The notes under the pieces are model-generated. The model saw nothing but the letters and a program-made list of their open reading frames with translations. It was not told the DNA's origin and did no database searches. From the NCBI GenBank assembly GCA_035041965.1, contig JAPYMA010000780.1, forward strand, positions 1-64,000: a stretch of 64,000 nt of DNA. The letters run 5' to 3'. The stretch's first letter is position 1; each line of letters starts with the position of its first letter. Of the stretch, positions 19,974 through 33,700 are shown piece after piece. Position numbers and translations under genes: made by a program. This DNA is from Anisakis pegreffii (lineage: Eukaryota > Nematoda > Chromadorea > Rhabditida > Anisakidae).

Positions 19974-22900
19974 TTAAGATAGAATTCTCATTCGGATATC
20001 TCGAAACACTCGCTTAGCACCAATGCGATACGGTCGTAAAGCGACCAGTGTCGAGAATGCCAGCAGCAAAGATGTCATCGATTGGCTGATAATCTGAAAG
20101 AGAGTCGTCTTTTAATAAACAGCACTTTCAATCGATTGACTCTTGATAAACATAGGATTCAGCTAAAAATGAAAAAAAATGCGATACGTAACGTTACAAA
20201 TTGAACATTCTTCGATGAATGAAGTGATAAAGAATCAGTTTTCCATATAAGGATCATGATCAAATTTCAATGGTTGTGTAATCAGATATCGTTTGTTTCT
20301 TTCCGAACTTGGATCCCTCATGATCCTTCCAACCAAATGGTGACACAAAGTGCATATCAGTGGTGATCTTTTAAGAGTAGTGCTTTGAAGCGAACTCTTG
20401 TCGTATTGCGATAGTGCTTACCGCAAGTTTCATTGAAAACTGCCTCGTTGCGATGACTATTCTGCTGGCAGGCATGGCAAGCTTTACGAAGTACGCAACT
20501 TGTGCCACTGAAAATAGTCACTGCGGTCGATTGGAAACAATGAAAATGTAACTATGTGATTCAGTTGCTTTAATCACAATCACATGAATCGCACCTCTGC
20601 TTCATTAATACGTAAGAGATCTGTGAAGAAATAATGACCAGTGCAAGCTTATGAATACAAATAGAAAATAAATTACTTTAATGACTATTCATTGTTTGAC
20701 ACTTGAGAAACAGAAGGGAGACGCGACAGAGTTGCTATTCATCGTATCAGAGTTATATAGCGAATTCGATTTTGTTCAAATTTCAAATGTGACTGTTTCA
20801 AAATCCGAAAAGTTTGATTATATCACTGAATGGAAAGTTTCCGTTTGACTGCAGGATAAGGGAGATCGTTAGTAACTTTTCACAGCCTTCAATCAGAACA
20901 CAACAAGAGATCGAAAAACACACTAACAGTGACCTATATACCTCACTAAATTTTAAGAATGGTATAGCAAACAGCAAGTGGTAAAATTATAGGGGATGCT
21001 TCTGAATCAGTGGAAGTTTTCATACCGACAGAAGGGAAATGCGACAGAGTTGGTGGCACAATATAAAAGGAAGCAGTCAGAAATTTCACAAATTCATTTC
21101 GTCTACTCCTCAGCAGTTCTTTGTTCTTGTAGTAATCAAGCACGGCTTCGAGAATCTGAAATATTACGTTTGATAGACTGCGTTCCAGTCTGATATGGAT
21201 GAGCAAAGTTGTATGTTTGCAATGCTAAACAGTTTTATTGAGTACTTATTGACTGCACATTTATCGTGGATTTTCTATTAGGGGTTCGAGAGATTTAATA
21301 AGATGCGAATGCTATCACATAACTTACGTATTGGTTATTTGTTGTTATGCTATATCATTGAATCACTGGGAGATTCATAAATGTTAGAGGGTGGGTAGAG
21401 AGACCAGCAAACTAATTTTAACTGAAATCTCTATAGATCTCCCACAATTGTTCAATATTACTGTTGAAATATTGTTTACTCACAAAGAAGTGATTTGTTT
21501 GATATGATGGAGGAATATTTAACAGCAAATTTTTTCATCATTGAATCTGTTCCATGATTTCATTTTGATATTCTGCTATGTGGTAAGAGATTATGACGGG
21601 AGTTGGGAGGGTAAGAGAGGGAGGACTGCGACCACTCAGGTAGTTTGAAGGAGATCATCGAATGATATTGTGGTGGCTAATGTTTGCATGGGATTCCGAA
21701 AGGCCAACTTTTGACGAAATTCGATAAAGCGGCATCTGACATATTTTTGGTAGTACACTCATCTCGAATTATTCTCAGTTCATTCACATTCAATAATATT
21801 TGTTTTAAACTGAGTGAGCAAAAGGCAATAATACATAGATAAATGAAGACTTAATAGCACCGTTTTGACCTTTCTTCAAAAAGTGAAGAAAATTTTCGTA
21901 ATGTCAGTTTTCGTCTCTCGTTATTATCGTTGCTTTGTTTTCCGTTTATGATCGTCTTTCAATTGTGGGATTTAACCACGATCCCGCGAGTGAAGAATGC
22001 TCGACATTTTGCAAACAATACGGTTGATTTGATTAGGGATTTCTACTACTGGCATCATTAAGCACAACTGATTTGCTTTCATCTTCCGTAAGTCGCATTC
22101 CTCACTTCAAACGAACTATCGTGGCACCTTGATGTGATCAGCGTTCAAATTTATCGTATTTTCTTGCGATAGTGACGAGATCAACATCCTGAACGAAGCT
22201 GTTCTCCAAAACGGTGGTCACCGTTTCGTAATCTTGATGAACTCTTCTGTTTTATGCTTCTCCCGCATGGCCAGCCCAAAAAAATCCGTCTCTTTCTGCC
22301 GTTTAAGTTGTTCAATTCTATTTACTCACCTCATCTGTTCCCTATACCTGTTCTGTTCTGTTCTGTTCTGTTCCGTTACTCGACGCCAAAATTTGAATCT
22401 GTTCTTCTTTGATCTCATAAAAGGAAACAGGAATAGAATACTATAACTTTAACACGGGCTCTAAAATACCCTAATATCTTACCAACAAAGATGCGCCCAG
22501 AGTGGCCATATATAAGATAATAATGAGGGCAGCAGTGCATGAATACAAGACATCGATTGCAAAGCTTGATGTCACAGCTATTACGGCAAGTAGCACTGTA
22601 AACGTATCGATCACTGCAAAGTAGATTATCCACTGCCTGAAATTTATCTGAAGTTATTATCAGCAATTAGATTCCCGAATTTACCAGCACTTCATGTCAG
22701 GGTACTGTCACCATGAATTAGTGTCAGCAATAGGACAAGCAATTAATTTATCCATCACTGAATTCAAATCGTGATGATTCATGCGACAAATCACGAAATA
22801 CCTGAACTGAGTTAGACCATAACAATCGAGTGTATGCATTCGTAAAGAAATGATAGAATGCATGCAAAGTACTAGAAATATACCAACGAAAATAATTCAT

Positions 22901-24206
22901 TACTTCGTACTGAAACGTTCACGATATAGATGTCGTTTCCTGTATAAACAATAAATCGACAACAGTAACATGGTTGGATAGATTCTTAAAGTTACACCGT
23001 TGACAAATCCAACAGTCGCAATTATGTGATCCATGATGAACCTGAAACATTCAACTTTTTTTCCAAACAGATGGGATATGACTATTACATTGACATATTC
23101 ATTGCAGACGATACGTCCTATTGAAACGTTTGGTCTTGTAGAAATGTTTAGTTGAGAGCTAATGCGAAAGCGGTTAAATTAGCAAGAAACGGTTATCCAG
23201 ATATGAACCTCAATATCAGAACATTTATGAGTTCTCTTTGAAAGGATCTCCAGTTTAGCTAAGATCACGTGTCAAAACAGTTCGTATTATCCCATTGAAT
23301 TGATGCCATTTTCCGATTGCTTTACCAACATATAAACAGTAATAGAATCTTATACTTATAGTATAATAAGATACTGAGTGGAAGTGAATCAACTAATCAG
23401 TGAAGAGAGACTTTGCTCTAAGCGAACCTGAAATCCGTAACCAGCAGTCCATGGTGAGTGAGTAAAAGTTGTAGCTGTAGAATCCATTGACAAATATTTC
23501 TAATAAATATTTGAAAGAATACATGGAATGTATAGAATCGTGAAGTATTTTCCGAACTGATACAAAACATGGTGAGATACAATATGAACAACGTTAGCAC
23601 TGTTGACGGAACGAGGAAAACAGCGTGCACTGCATTCGACAGCTCTATGAAGGATGCAGCTGAAGATAAATATGCAACCATTGCAGTTACCTTCCATAAA
23701 AATGGCTCATCAAAATCAAGCAAACAATGGAATCATGGCGAAGCGGCTAACATTTGAGCTAAAGTAAGAGGTAGACTGGTGAGGAATTCTGACTTGTCGA
23801 GCGTATTGTCAGATTTACATTTCAGTACTTGTCAAATTCAAATTGTCAAATTCATATTGGAAACCAAATTGAAGTTCCATAACTGTGCCATTTCGGCAGA
23901 GAAGACAAAGTTCGAATTAATTTGGTTGAGAGCAGATCTGTTGGTGACAGTGCAAACGGCAATGATCAATGGAGGAAATGAACGAGCAAATAAATTTTGA
24001 ATAATCATCAGGTATTAACTATAAGTTATGTGATTGACTCTGTTCTATCGAAATGCAACAACTCGCAACAAAGCAAGACTGATAGATCAATAATATTGAA
24101 ATGAGTCCATACCGCATAAAGAATGAAGTCGATTTGTATGAAAGACCAACATGTTGTTAGAATGTTGTTTCATGGCCTTGTTGAATTCTGCGGTAGAAGT
24201 ATTCAT
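19974..24206 (-). CDS. 7TM chemoreceptor-like GPCR, copy B (complete model)
   Basis: Seven minus-strand exons chain in frame: 24206-24113, 23659-23428, 23041-22904, 22636-22483, 21155-21026, 20507-20422, 20093-19974. They encode 317 residues. Exon 1 gives a hydrophilic N terminus with Asn-Thr-Ser (possible N-glycosylation) from MNTSTAEF to HSLC. Hydrophobic helices follow: HAVFLVPSTVLTLFILYLT, IFIRNICQWILQLQLLL, FVNGVTLRIYPTMLLLSIYCLY, YFAVIDTFTVLLAVIAV, LIIILYMATLGASLL, FLTASFYIVPPTLSHF, IISQSMTSLLLAFSTLVAL. The tail is RPYRIGAKRVFRDI. Exons of 232, 138, 130 and 86 nt match copy A exactly in length and phase. Shared residues include ICQW, P-T-LLLS-Y-LY, N/R-ELL-SRR and Y/R-AKR. Start chosen: the only Met exon with a phase-1 donor that fits. 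I infer a membrane chemoreceptor; the ligand is unknown. Confidence 0.83.
22348..22376. repeat. TTCTG pentanucleotide microsatellite
   Basis: About five tandem TTCTG units, the last altered to TTCCG, lie in intron 4 of receptor B (between exons 22636-22483 and 21155-21026). They are likely polymorphic. Confidence 0.75.
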
Positions 24207-26900
24207 TGTTGATCTGAAATTATACATGAGTTTATCAAATCTGAGGACTAATGCAATCGTTTCCAGCGTTCCAATTTTGGAACGTCTTATAGTTAGGTTT
24301 ATTTGTTTTGATTGTAAGCTAACTGATGGCTTCAAGCTGGGCAACGCTTAGGTCATCATATTCATCCATCTATGACGGCAGCGGTAAATTCAACAATTTC
24401 TGAACGCTATCAATGTCAAAGCTCCAGTTATGTTACCAAAAAGTTGAAAATTGAGCTACGCAAAAACGATAAGAAATTCAACAACAATCATATACCCTAG
24501 GAAATAGTTTGAACTAGGACAAGTACTATTGGATTGGAGTCATAATCGGTTTATCTCTTTACGAATCAACTCAACTGATCCACTTTAATTCATTGCTTTG
24601 AAAATCAAACGCATACACAGAATGGTGTCGATTAGATGAAATTTTGCGAGAACAAGAACTAAATTTACTTCAGATTAATGAATGATTGGCATATTTTGAA
24701 AACGAAAGTTATTGTCTAAAACGTCGCTACCTGAATTGACGATAAGTTAATGTTGACCAATGTGAGCTATGATATCACCTGATGGAACTACAAACTGACT
24801 ATCTACATGAGCCCTACAAAATGATATAGATCTGATTCTGAAAGGCGGGGGTAACTTCGTGAGGTTTCCTCGTGAATAGAATCTGATATGAAAAGCCAAT
24901 CAGTTTCAAATGCATCGCTGATATTTGACATGATATGCAGGAAACTGCTCGAAAAAGTTGAGCTGAAAATTAAATTGAAGATGCGAGACTCAAAAATCTA
25001 TTCTCCGTCTATTTTAATTATGAAAATAATTTGAAAATGTTACAAAGTGACATTAAGCTTGAATATGAGTGTGATATGATAATGAAAAGTGTAATCGCTG
25101 AGTCAGGCATCCCATTCATTTGTCAACAGAAATGCATAGTCAACAGTAATTGATCCTGTAACATCCGATAACATCTCTCAATGAAACAGTTCAGAAATAC
25201 ACATTGCATTGTGCCGGTAGGATCCGGACCCGTTATGAGATTGCTTGAGCCATGAGAGCTTTTCAGAAATGTATGGACTCCTTTCCACGAACTGATATCA
25301 TTTAATTCAAGGCGATGTAATTCGAGCGCGAATTGTTCTCAATGATATTTATATTAGATATATAGTTTTAGAGTAGTTTTATATGAATAATCCATTGAAA
25401 GACTTTCCCACACAGTTCATATTGCATTTTATAAATTAGAATTTGCAAATGGAGATGCACAGTGACACAAAGAGATTGATGAAAATGACAAATAAGCATC
25501 AGCTATTGACATCATACCTGCTGACAAGACAGTAACCTCGCTTATCACTATTAAACATTTCTTTAAAATTGATCGCCTGAATAATAACCAAATGATCATA
25601 AATCGATTAATTTCGCTCAAATTTCTAGTTTCGTCAATTTTCAGCCTTCAAGAAATTTCACTGAGGTTCAGAATTGCATCAATGTTTTCAAACGGATTCT
25701 GACCAAAAGGTGGGCATCTTTTTAGGAAAATGCAAGTTTTGGGAGTGCAAAAGTTGAATTCGTTGGGTTAACATCAAACCAACGTTTCAGCAAACAATTC
25801 ATAAGTCAACATACGATCTCTAAGCCGATACCATTGATTTTCCTGCTTAGCCATACGTACCTTGCTAATTATTAGTATTACAAATCTTATCATTTAGGAA
25901 TAGGAAACTGCTCCATCTAGTGAAGCCAACAATATTTTTCCTGATTGGATGAAAAAAGCATCATTCAGCATTGATACAAATTTTATTCTCCATATATATT
26001 GCCTGTGGATTTTGCTTATTTCAAGAGATATAACTGAATTTCCAATGATATGTCAAATTACTTGAGCCATTCTATAATATCGCCAAACTGTGAACATTCC
26101 ATCACTTTAGCGTGATCAATGATAACGATCTGCAGGAGTATCACGAGCATCATTTCGAAATGCCTGTACTCTCAAGTTTACTCGACAAAACCTTGATTTC
26201 ATGTCACCATCGAATTCAGTTGATCCTCAGCATTCAGAATATCATATATATTCTGAATATCAAGAACGACAGATTTCGCTTAATTCAAGAGATATGACTG
26301 ATTTTGTCAGATCGATAACTTCGTTCCTTCAAACGACATTTGCTCTGCTTTTGTTCTGGTCTACTCGGACAAGTTAAGGAGAGTTAGCTTAGTGAAATAA
26401 TTCCGGAAACCTGAAAATGGGCAATATTTTCCGACGACATCAGGTGCGGATGGAATTCCTTCTTGTGTAACATCAGAAATCTAGCCATTCTCAAATTATT
26501 TCAGCCCTCTGGATTTGCGGTATTCCAGAGTCACACTATTCCAAGCAAAGCTCGGTTGCCTATTGGCGCGATTGACCTTTCATTACCTATGGATGTATTC
26601 TTTCCCATACATGAACTATCAATGTGCAAATGATTGAAATAATCTCTGCAATAATTTCAAATGTTAAATGTTGCGGTGCGATCTGTTGATGAAACTACGT
26701 TGTGCTTGTTCTCAAAATGCCCAAAAGAACTCTCATAAGCATTTATCGCGAACGGAGCGGATCTGCTTCATTCGCATTCTCAAATTCAGATGTCAAATGA
26801 TCACAAATCAGATCTCAAATTCGCAAATCTCAAATGCAATCACATATCTGATGTCAAAATCTTCGGTGTTTCACGTCTTCAATGAAATCATTTCATTAGC
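24207..26900. other. Intergenic region, no supported gene
   Basis: This lies upstream of receptor B (minus strand), so its promoter should be at the left end of this stretch, but no TATA or other element could be singled out. Short unrelated open frames only. Near 26230 a copy of ATTCAGAATATC overlaps its inverse to form a small palindrome (CAGAATATCATATATATTCTG). Confidence 0.4.
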
Positions 26901-29478
26901 AATAAATCAATAGTTTTATACATGACAAATCAACCAAAAAGCACATATGACAAAATGATTAAACAAACGAATGAATAAATAATAAATAAACAATTCAAAA
27001 AGGCAGATGCAGATTATCAACCAAATGAAACAATTAAAACAAACAAACAAACAAAAAGAAATTATTCTCCGAACAAACCACAACAAAAAAAAATTCTCTC
27101 ATAAACTGAATTGTATCCGAAGAATAAAGATCACGAACACGTCGCATATCGTCCGTCTACCAACAACAACAACAACAACAACAACAACGGTAACAATAAC
27201 AAGTTATTGTTTATCAGCGACAAATAAAACGACTGAATCAATGGTCGTCACTAAATGAAACATGAACAACACTTGAAAACCACATGAATAAATGAATGGG
27301 ATGCGAGAAGACAACAACGACAACAACAGTCGTAGTGGTGAATTGGGATGAAAGATTTAAAAGTTGAGTGGAAAAGCTGTGAATGCGAGCGAATTGAATT
27401 AAAATTAAAAACCGAATTGCTGCTGAACGGCATTGAATTAGAATGAAACTCAACAAGATGTTGTTAAAACAAACGTTGTCAAATTATTAACTTTACATGG
27501 AAAACAAAATCAACGAGCATTGGAAATTCCATACGAAGAAGATTTCCGTTTCCTCTTTACAAATCTTAATTCTCATTTATAACAACAATAATCAAAAACC
27601 AGCATCAACAACAACAACAACAACAAAAAGTATTCATACGGATGTCGACATTAAAAATAATAATAATAATACAGTGATAGTGCAATAGTAATGATAGTCC
27701 AAATAATTCATAAAATATATATCTCAGCTATTCACAAAATTCAGCGAACACAAGAAACGATGAACGATTCATTAACTCGTATCATTGTTTAATCTTCAAA
27801 AAAAAGACAGGTACTCAGACAAAACAATTCATAAATTAAAGAATCAATAAGTGTATGCTAATTCAACTGAACATATCCGGAACATCTCAAAATCCAGTAA
27901 AAATCAACGATGAAACCAACGAATCAAACGACCAAACAATGAATCAATCGATTCGAGCGCTCATCACTGATCAACTTCAAACGCGCACACAACAAAATCG
28001 AACATCAAACAAACAATTACTATTATTCAGTCAGTCGGAATCAATTCAATCTTAAAACAACTGTTCAATGTTCATAAATTAAAATCATTCAATAAAATCC
28101 TCGTATACAACATGTGTTGCGCACAACTAAAACAATTAAAATAAATCTTCAATACCGTTAATAATAAAAATTTACAAACCGAACAACGCAACCACACAAT
28201 CTTCATGATCTTTGTACAGCACAATCAATCAAAATAAACAAACACACAAACGAAAAACAAACCAACCAAACTATTCCTCTTCAACACGCTAAGATCACAA
28301 GAGAAAAAGTGCACAATCAGCTGTAAACGTATCGCCAGAAAAAAATTCTAACAATTCCTTACAGTCCTTTTTCGCTCAATTAAACTGCCAACTCAAAATC
28401 TGACGCTAATTCCTCCAATCGATCAGGTTTCTAAAATTTTTTTCAACATTTTCTTCAACAACCAAAACCCAATGTCAAACTTCCAAACACCATAAAAATT
28501 TCAACCGCAATAACCGAAAGAATAACTTGTTCGACGAACAAAAAATTGATATAGAGTGATTATTTTTTCGATAACTGAGTTCAACATCAGCAATAATCAG
28601 AGTTTCAGGCAGTGTACAACTGATCGTTGATAATATACAGTGAAACGGCTCAACATTGATACAAAAGATGACGATTCACGTTGAATACAAACGAAAACGA
28701 AAACAACCCGAATCCCATCGATCCGCATAACTCGATCGCGCAAAAACATCGGTAACGGAAATTGAGATGGAATAACTAACAGCTACGGAAGATGATGTTC
28801 TTGGGATTAACCATAGTAATACTGATCCATCAATCAATCAATTACATACGCTAGATGAACTAAAACTATCCTAGATCACAATGACTCATTTCTATCTGAA
28901 GGATTAGAACTCATTCTACAGAATCCTTCAGCGCAATTATTCATTCGATCGTTCCAATTTCTCAATATTCTACCGGACGGAAACACTATTCCATAATATA
29001 TTATAATAATATACGTTGATAATTGCGTTTGCAATAAAATGAGTGGTGGATAGTAGTGAATCGTTACGACTCAACGCATAAACAAACACCGATAATACTA
29101 TCACAAACCTGTCCAACCTACCAAACTTGACTGACAACGATTATGGGAACCTAGAAAAAAACGCTGAATTTTCAGAAATGACATATCTTCTAAAATATTT
29201 CCAATCACTGCTATAAAACATTCACGAACCGTTTATAACCACTAACCAATCAATTGTATAAATATTATCCTGATGGACGAATACGAGAGTATATATCTAA
29301 CATTCGCACTTTATACTTAAGTAAGGATCCCTCAGAAAAAGTACTGAACCGATGTCGCAAACAATAGCGAATTTGATCGATCGGTGAAGCTGACTGAAAT
29401 GACGGACCAACAGAAGGACTCGGCTGTTCCGTTTCATTAACATATTCACTTGTTGTTCCATCTGAATGGTTATCTTGT
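26900..29478. other. Strand-biased low-complexity 3' flank of the ARID1-type gene
   Basis: The plus strand is strikingly A/C-rich with many CAA runs, including CAACAACAA blocks near 27161-27188 and 27605-27629. The minus strand, which is the sense strand of the adjacent ARID1-type gene, is therefore T/G-rich. It has no convincing coding frames. It may be a long 3' UTR of that gene or simply a compositionally biased spacer. I found no clear poly(A) signal for the gene. Confidence 0.45.
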
Positions 29479-30793
29479 TTAAGCGACTGCTTGCACAGAA
29501 CCGGCCGCTACAGAAGGTGGTGCTGCTGCACCACCGGGTGCTGTGGACGTTGTTGTTGTGTCATGAGTAGATGTTGGAGCAGACGTGCCATTTTCTAGTG
29601 GTGGAGAGGAGACATCCGTGTCATCGGTTAGATTCGACGGAGTGGTTGTATTCGATGTGCTGTTGTTTGATTGATGCTGTTGAGTGGCGGCGTTCAATTT
29701 GGCTGATGTTACCGTCGTCATCATAGTTGTAGGTATTGGCGATGAGGACTCTGGCGATTGTGTGACAGCCACAGACGATAGCAGATGTTGAGGAGACGAG
29801 GAGCTTGATGCTGTGGCGCTGGTTGCAGCACTAGCAGATGACTGCAATGTGGTGGCTGCTTTCGAAGCAATATCACCGTTCACCAACGCTCCCCCTCCTC
29901 TGACAGTGCTGCTGCCGTTCGTATTCGAATCAACAATACCTCCAGCAGCCAGGCAATTCTTGGTTGCCGTATTGTTTCGAATATGATTTATGGTACCATT
30001 CTCGATTTTTGCTTTTTTGATGGGTGGCGTCGACGATTCCTCTCTAGCACACAAATTCGTTTCTTTCGTATCGTTTTCTTCTGTTCTCTCCGTTTTGATA
30101 ATATTCGCCGCTTTCTTATTTGTGGCTTCACTTTGATCACCGCCGTTGTTTTTGGTGGTGCTGTTGTTGTTAGTGCCGCTGTTACTGCTATTATTATTTT
30201 CTTTTTCGCTCACATCAGCTGAAATTTCACACAAAAACATTATCCATTTTCGTTTCATGAACTGCTCAAGTGAGATGCCAAGTTGACAATTCGACTTTTT
30301 GACTGCTCGAAGTAGTGCAAGATAAATCGAACGGCCTGCTACTGTAACGACAATTCAGTTCAGCAAACAGCAGTGACATTGTAGAAAATAATGACAGTTT
30401 AAGAGCCATATAAAATATAGAACTGAATTCATCACTTCTATTCATTCACATCAAAAACAAACCTTCTGACAGGGCATCGTTAGTTTCAGCATCCGATGCA
30501 GATCTCTTCCTTGACTGTTGTTCACTTGATGATGCTTTTTCAGTGGAATTGTTATTAGTTGCCTTCTCAGAATCACTATTACTACCGTTATTCCTACTGC
30601 TGCTACTTGCACTTGATAATTGTTGTTTTAGTGATTTGCAACTATCCACGTAGTCAGATGCTGGCTCATTTTTGAGGTTCTCTTTCGATTCGAATGCCAG
30701 GTTCTTCGAGTGCCGTTCTCTGCGCTCATCAGCAGTACCCTTTTGAATCTCGTACAAAACATCCGCTATTATTGCACCAACACGAGAGTCCAT
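29479..30793 (-). CDS. Nematode-type C-terminal tail of the ARID1-type gene
   Basis: Exon 30793-30463 starts with MDSRVGAIIADVLYEIQKG, which corresponds to the last conserved helix of the family (ARID1A ends SQVICDVLFLIGQS). It then continues into a polar tail far beyond the end of human ARID1. The tail is Ser/Asn/Glu-rich, with RKRSASDAE and, in exon 30218-29479, STPPIKKAKIENG (basic, possible nuclear localisation signal). Long Asn/Ser/Thr/Ala runs follow to the stop at 29479-29481. The extra ~330 residues are disordered by composition and look lineage-specific. Confidence 0.85.
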
Positions 30794-33700
30794 CTATAAA
30801 ACCAAACAATTAATTCCCTCATTGCCCAAATTCAACCGCACATATTATGAATACTACATATTAGGGCAACATAAAGAACTGTTATTATCACCTTTTTCTC
30901 TCTGTTTAATAGAAAGACAACGGATAATTTTAAAGGAACGAATACAAGAAATGGATTGGAGACAAATCGTCGACGACTAACCAGTTGTGACATAGTGAAC
31001 TGCAGCAACCTCTGCTGATGCTTGATAAAATACTTTCTGCAAGCCGGCACCCTACTCAAATGCTGCATCAGTGATGCTGCTCGTCGTAGCATACCCACTG
31101 AAGTTCCCATCATTTCTGGATCATCTCGAAGCGCTTGCATTCCGTGATGTTGAACAACCTGAACAGTATAATGTACCGCGATGTGATTACATGAAAAAAT
31201 GTCTCCGATAACAGCTGTGTAAAACTTGAAATAGACCGAACAGCGGTCTGAAACGTTCATTTCTTTCTAGTGAATATTGACTTTATCGTTTCCTACTGAT
31301 CCGATGCAAACAATGAATCCATTCGTAAATTTTTCATCACCCTTACACGGTGAAATCCAATAGTTATCAACAGAACCGAAGCTTCTGTCAAAAAACAACA
31401 ACAAACCTGATGCATGTTCGAGTCTCCCATTTCAAGAAATGCGACAAGATGGCTGACAGCCGATGACTCCGCAGCTGCCACATAACACGCTTGCTCGGAG
31501 GCTGCACAAATCGCATTCAATATCACTATTGCAAATTCCCTGAAAATCAGCTAAATAACCATCTAATAAAAGAAAAGAAATTCGAATCTTTTCATAACGA
31601 ACCATCGCCTTACTATTTCAAACAATCATCGACTTTACCCATCGAAACGAAAGACTACTTTTTCCGTTATTTTAAACAATGATATACATGGACGCTTTCA
31701 GCTCCAAATCAAGGTACACAGTAAAAGCGCGATGAATTTATTCAAATCAACCAAAAAACATCCTCCAAATCACAGTTCACTACATCAGTACAAACTCAAT
31801 CAATCATACTGGAAACAGTAATTCTGCAACAACCAACCTGCACTGAACTTCTTCGTTAATACTCAACAAATCCGCTAAAACCTTAATGAACCGTTCAATT
31901 CGTTGCCATGAACCCGTAGAAATAAGTAAATCAACATTTCGTTCTATCACCGACATCTTACACAGCGTTTCCAACGCATAATTCCTAAATTACAATGCGT
32001 TGATCATATAAAATAAACAAGAATATGAATTGAATAAGCACTGTCTTCTAATTCGATTGAGTGTGCCAAAACTGAGTGACCAACCAATGAATCAATTTTC
32101 AACAATCAATTGCTGGTTGTGAGTGAATGGCTTTCAATCGATTTAGCAAAAGACATACCCGAAATGTAAATGATCATTTCGGCACAGATCTTCTGCATTA
32201 TTTTATTAATTGTTTATGGAAACTCCTATGAATTGAGATCAGCATATTCATACTGCCTGTTCGAATTGGAGAACTGAATCTCGAATGATCGCAGTGGTGA
32301 ATCTTAGCTATTTGTGCAGGAAAAATAACCATTATACTGATGGAATGAATAAACTTGATGAGTGAAATTAAACAAAAGAAAATCAATTACCTCGGTGAAA
32401 TAAAACCCGGTTGGAGAGGATCTTTAGCTTCAGCCACCTTACTAACACACCAATGTATTAATCCATCAAAAACAGGCCACGATATATCGGAATCAAACTC
32501 CAGTAAATCCATCTACAAATTAGTATTTCTGAGTGTACGAAATCGCTCTTTCAAAGTCATTTCAACTAAACTCACAACTTTATTCGAACACCACAAAACG
32601 ACAAAATGCACTGCGAACGAACGCACCTGAACACTGAGATGCGAAACAATCACGAAAGCATCCTCTCGAAGTTGTGTTGCGGTTTCGAGCAGCATCAGAG
32701 TATCGTCGTCATCTGATTCCAGCAATTCACCGGGCAATAATAAACGCCGAGTTGCTTCTGATAGCGTCCCTACCACCGGTACGTTAGGGCTTGCAGCATT
32801 CTGAAAAATCTCCCATTGATTCCACGCGACTATCAAAATACCAGTCCCGCTCCTCACTTCTCACATAATCGCAGCGGATAGTAACAGATGACCAATTTGG
32901 TTTCAACAAAAAATATGCAGAGGACTCTTTCTCCCATCATAACATCAACAGATGGACCACTCATCAAAATACGCATCACTGCATCAATACAAACAAGCAG
33001 TAATACCAGTTATATGACTCGATCATAAAGTACACAAAAATTTGAAGAAATGATTATTCAAATAAGTGAAACAAACGAATGGAGAAATGACCGACCTTGT
33101 TGAATTCAGACTTGACGATCAGCGCCTTCGGCCTTGTGATCTGTTGTTCATGAGCGTATAAACGTAATAAACGACCAACAATATACAAGAGACCAGTATG
33201 TCGACTCATTGGCCCTTCGTTACCAGGCAAAAATGAGAAACCACGAAGAATATTCGAGATCGATAAACACCGTTTCACCTCAAATTATGGCCATAATTTA
33301 TCATTGTGCTATACGACACAAATACGAACACAACAATAATTCACGCTAGTTCCGTGAGGAGTTTAACTTCAAATTCAAAAAATCAAATCGTTACTATTAT
33401 TCCAAGGCTCACAATTGTCATCCTCGCTTCGTCACGTATACACAACGCTGTTGGTCGTAATATTTTCAATTCGACATTCGCATCATCCTTTTGCGCTGCA
33501 GCCACCGCGCCACTGCTGATCACTCGTGATGCCTGTAAATATGATAGATCAACATCACTTTCCTGTCCGGAAATAACGATGCCTAACAGTGAAAATTCAT
33601 TCGCGATTGGATGGAAACAACAAAAGCCAGATGCAGTCATTTCTGCCGCATGAATTTAAGCCGTAAGCGGCGGACACAATTTTTGCAGTTTTTGAAAATC

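Noticed and set aside
27007..27258. Lys/Gln-rich plus-strand frame with a poly-Thr run
   Set aside because: It reflects the A/C-rich simple-repeat composition of 26.9-29.4 kb.
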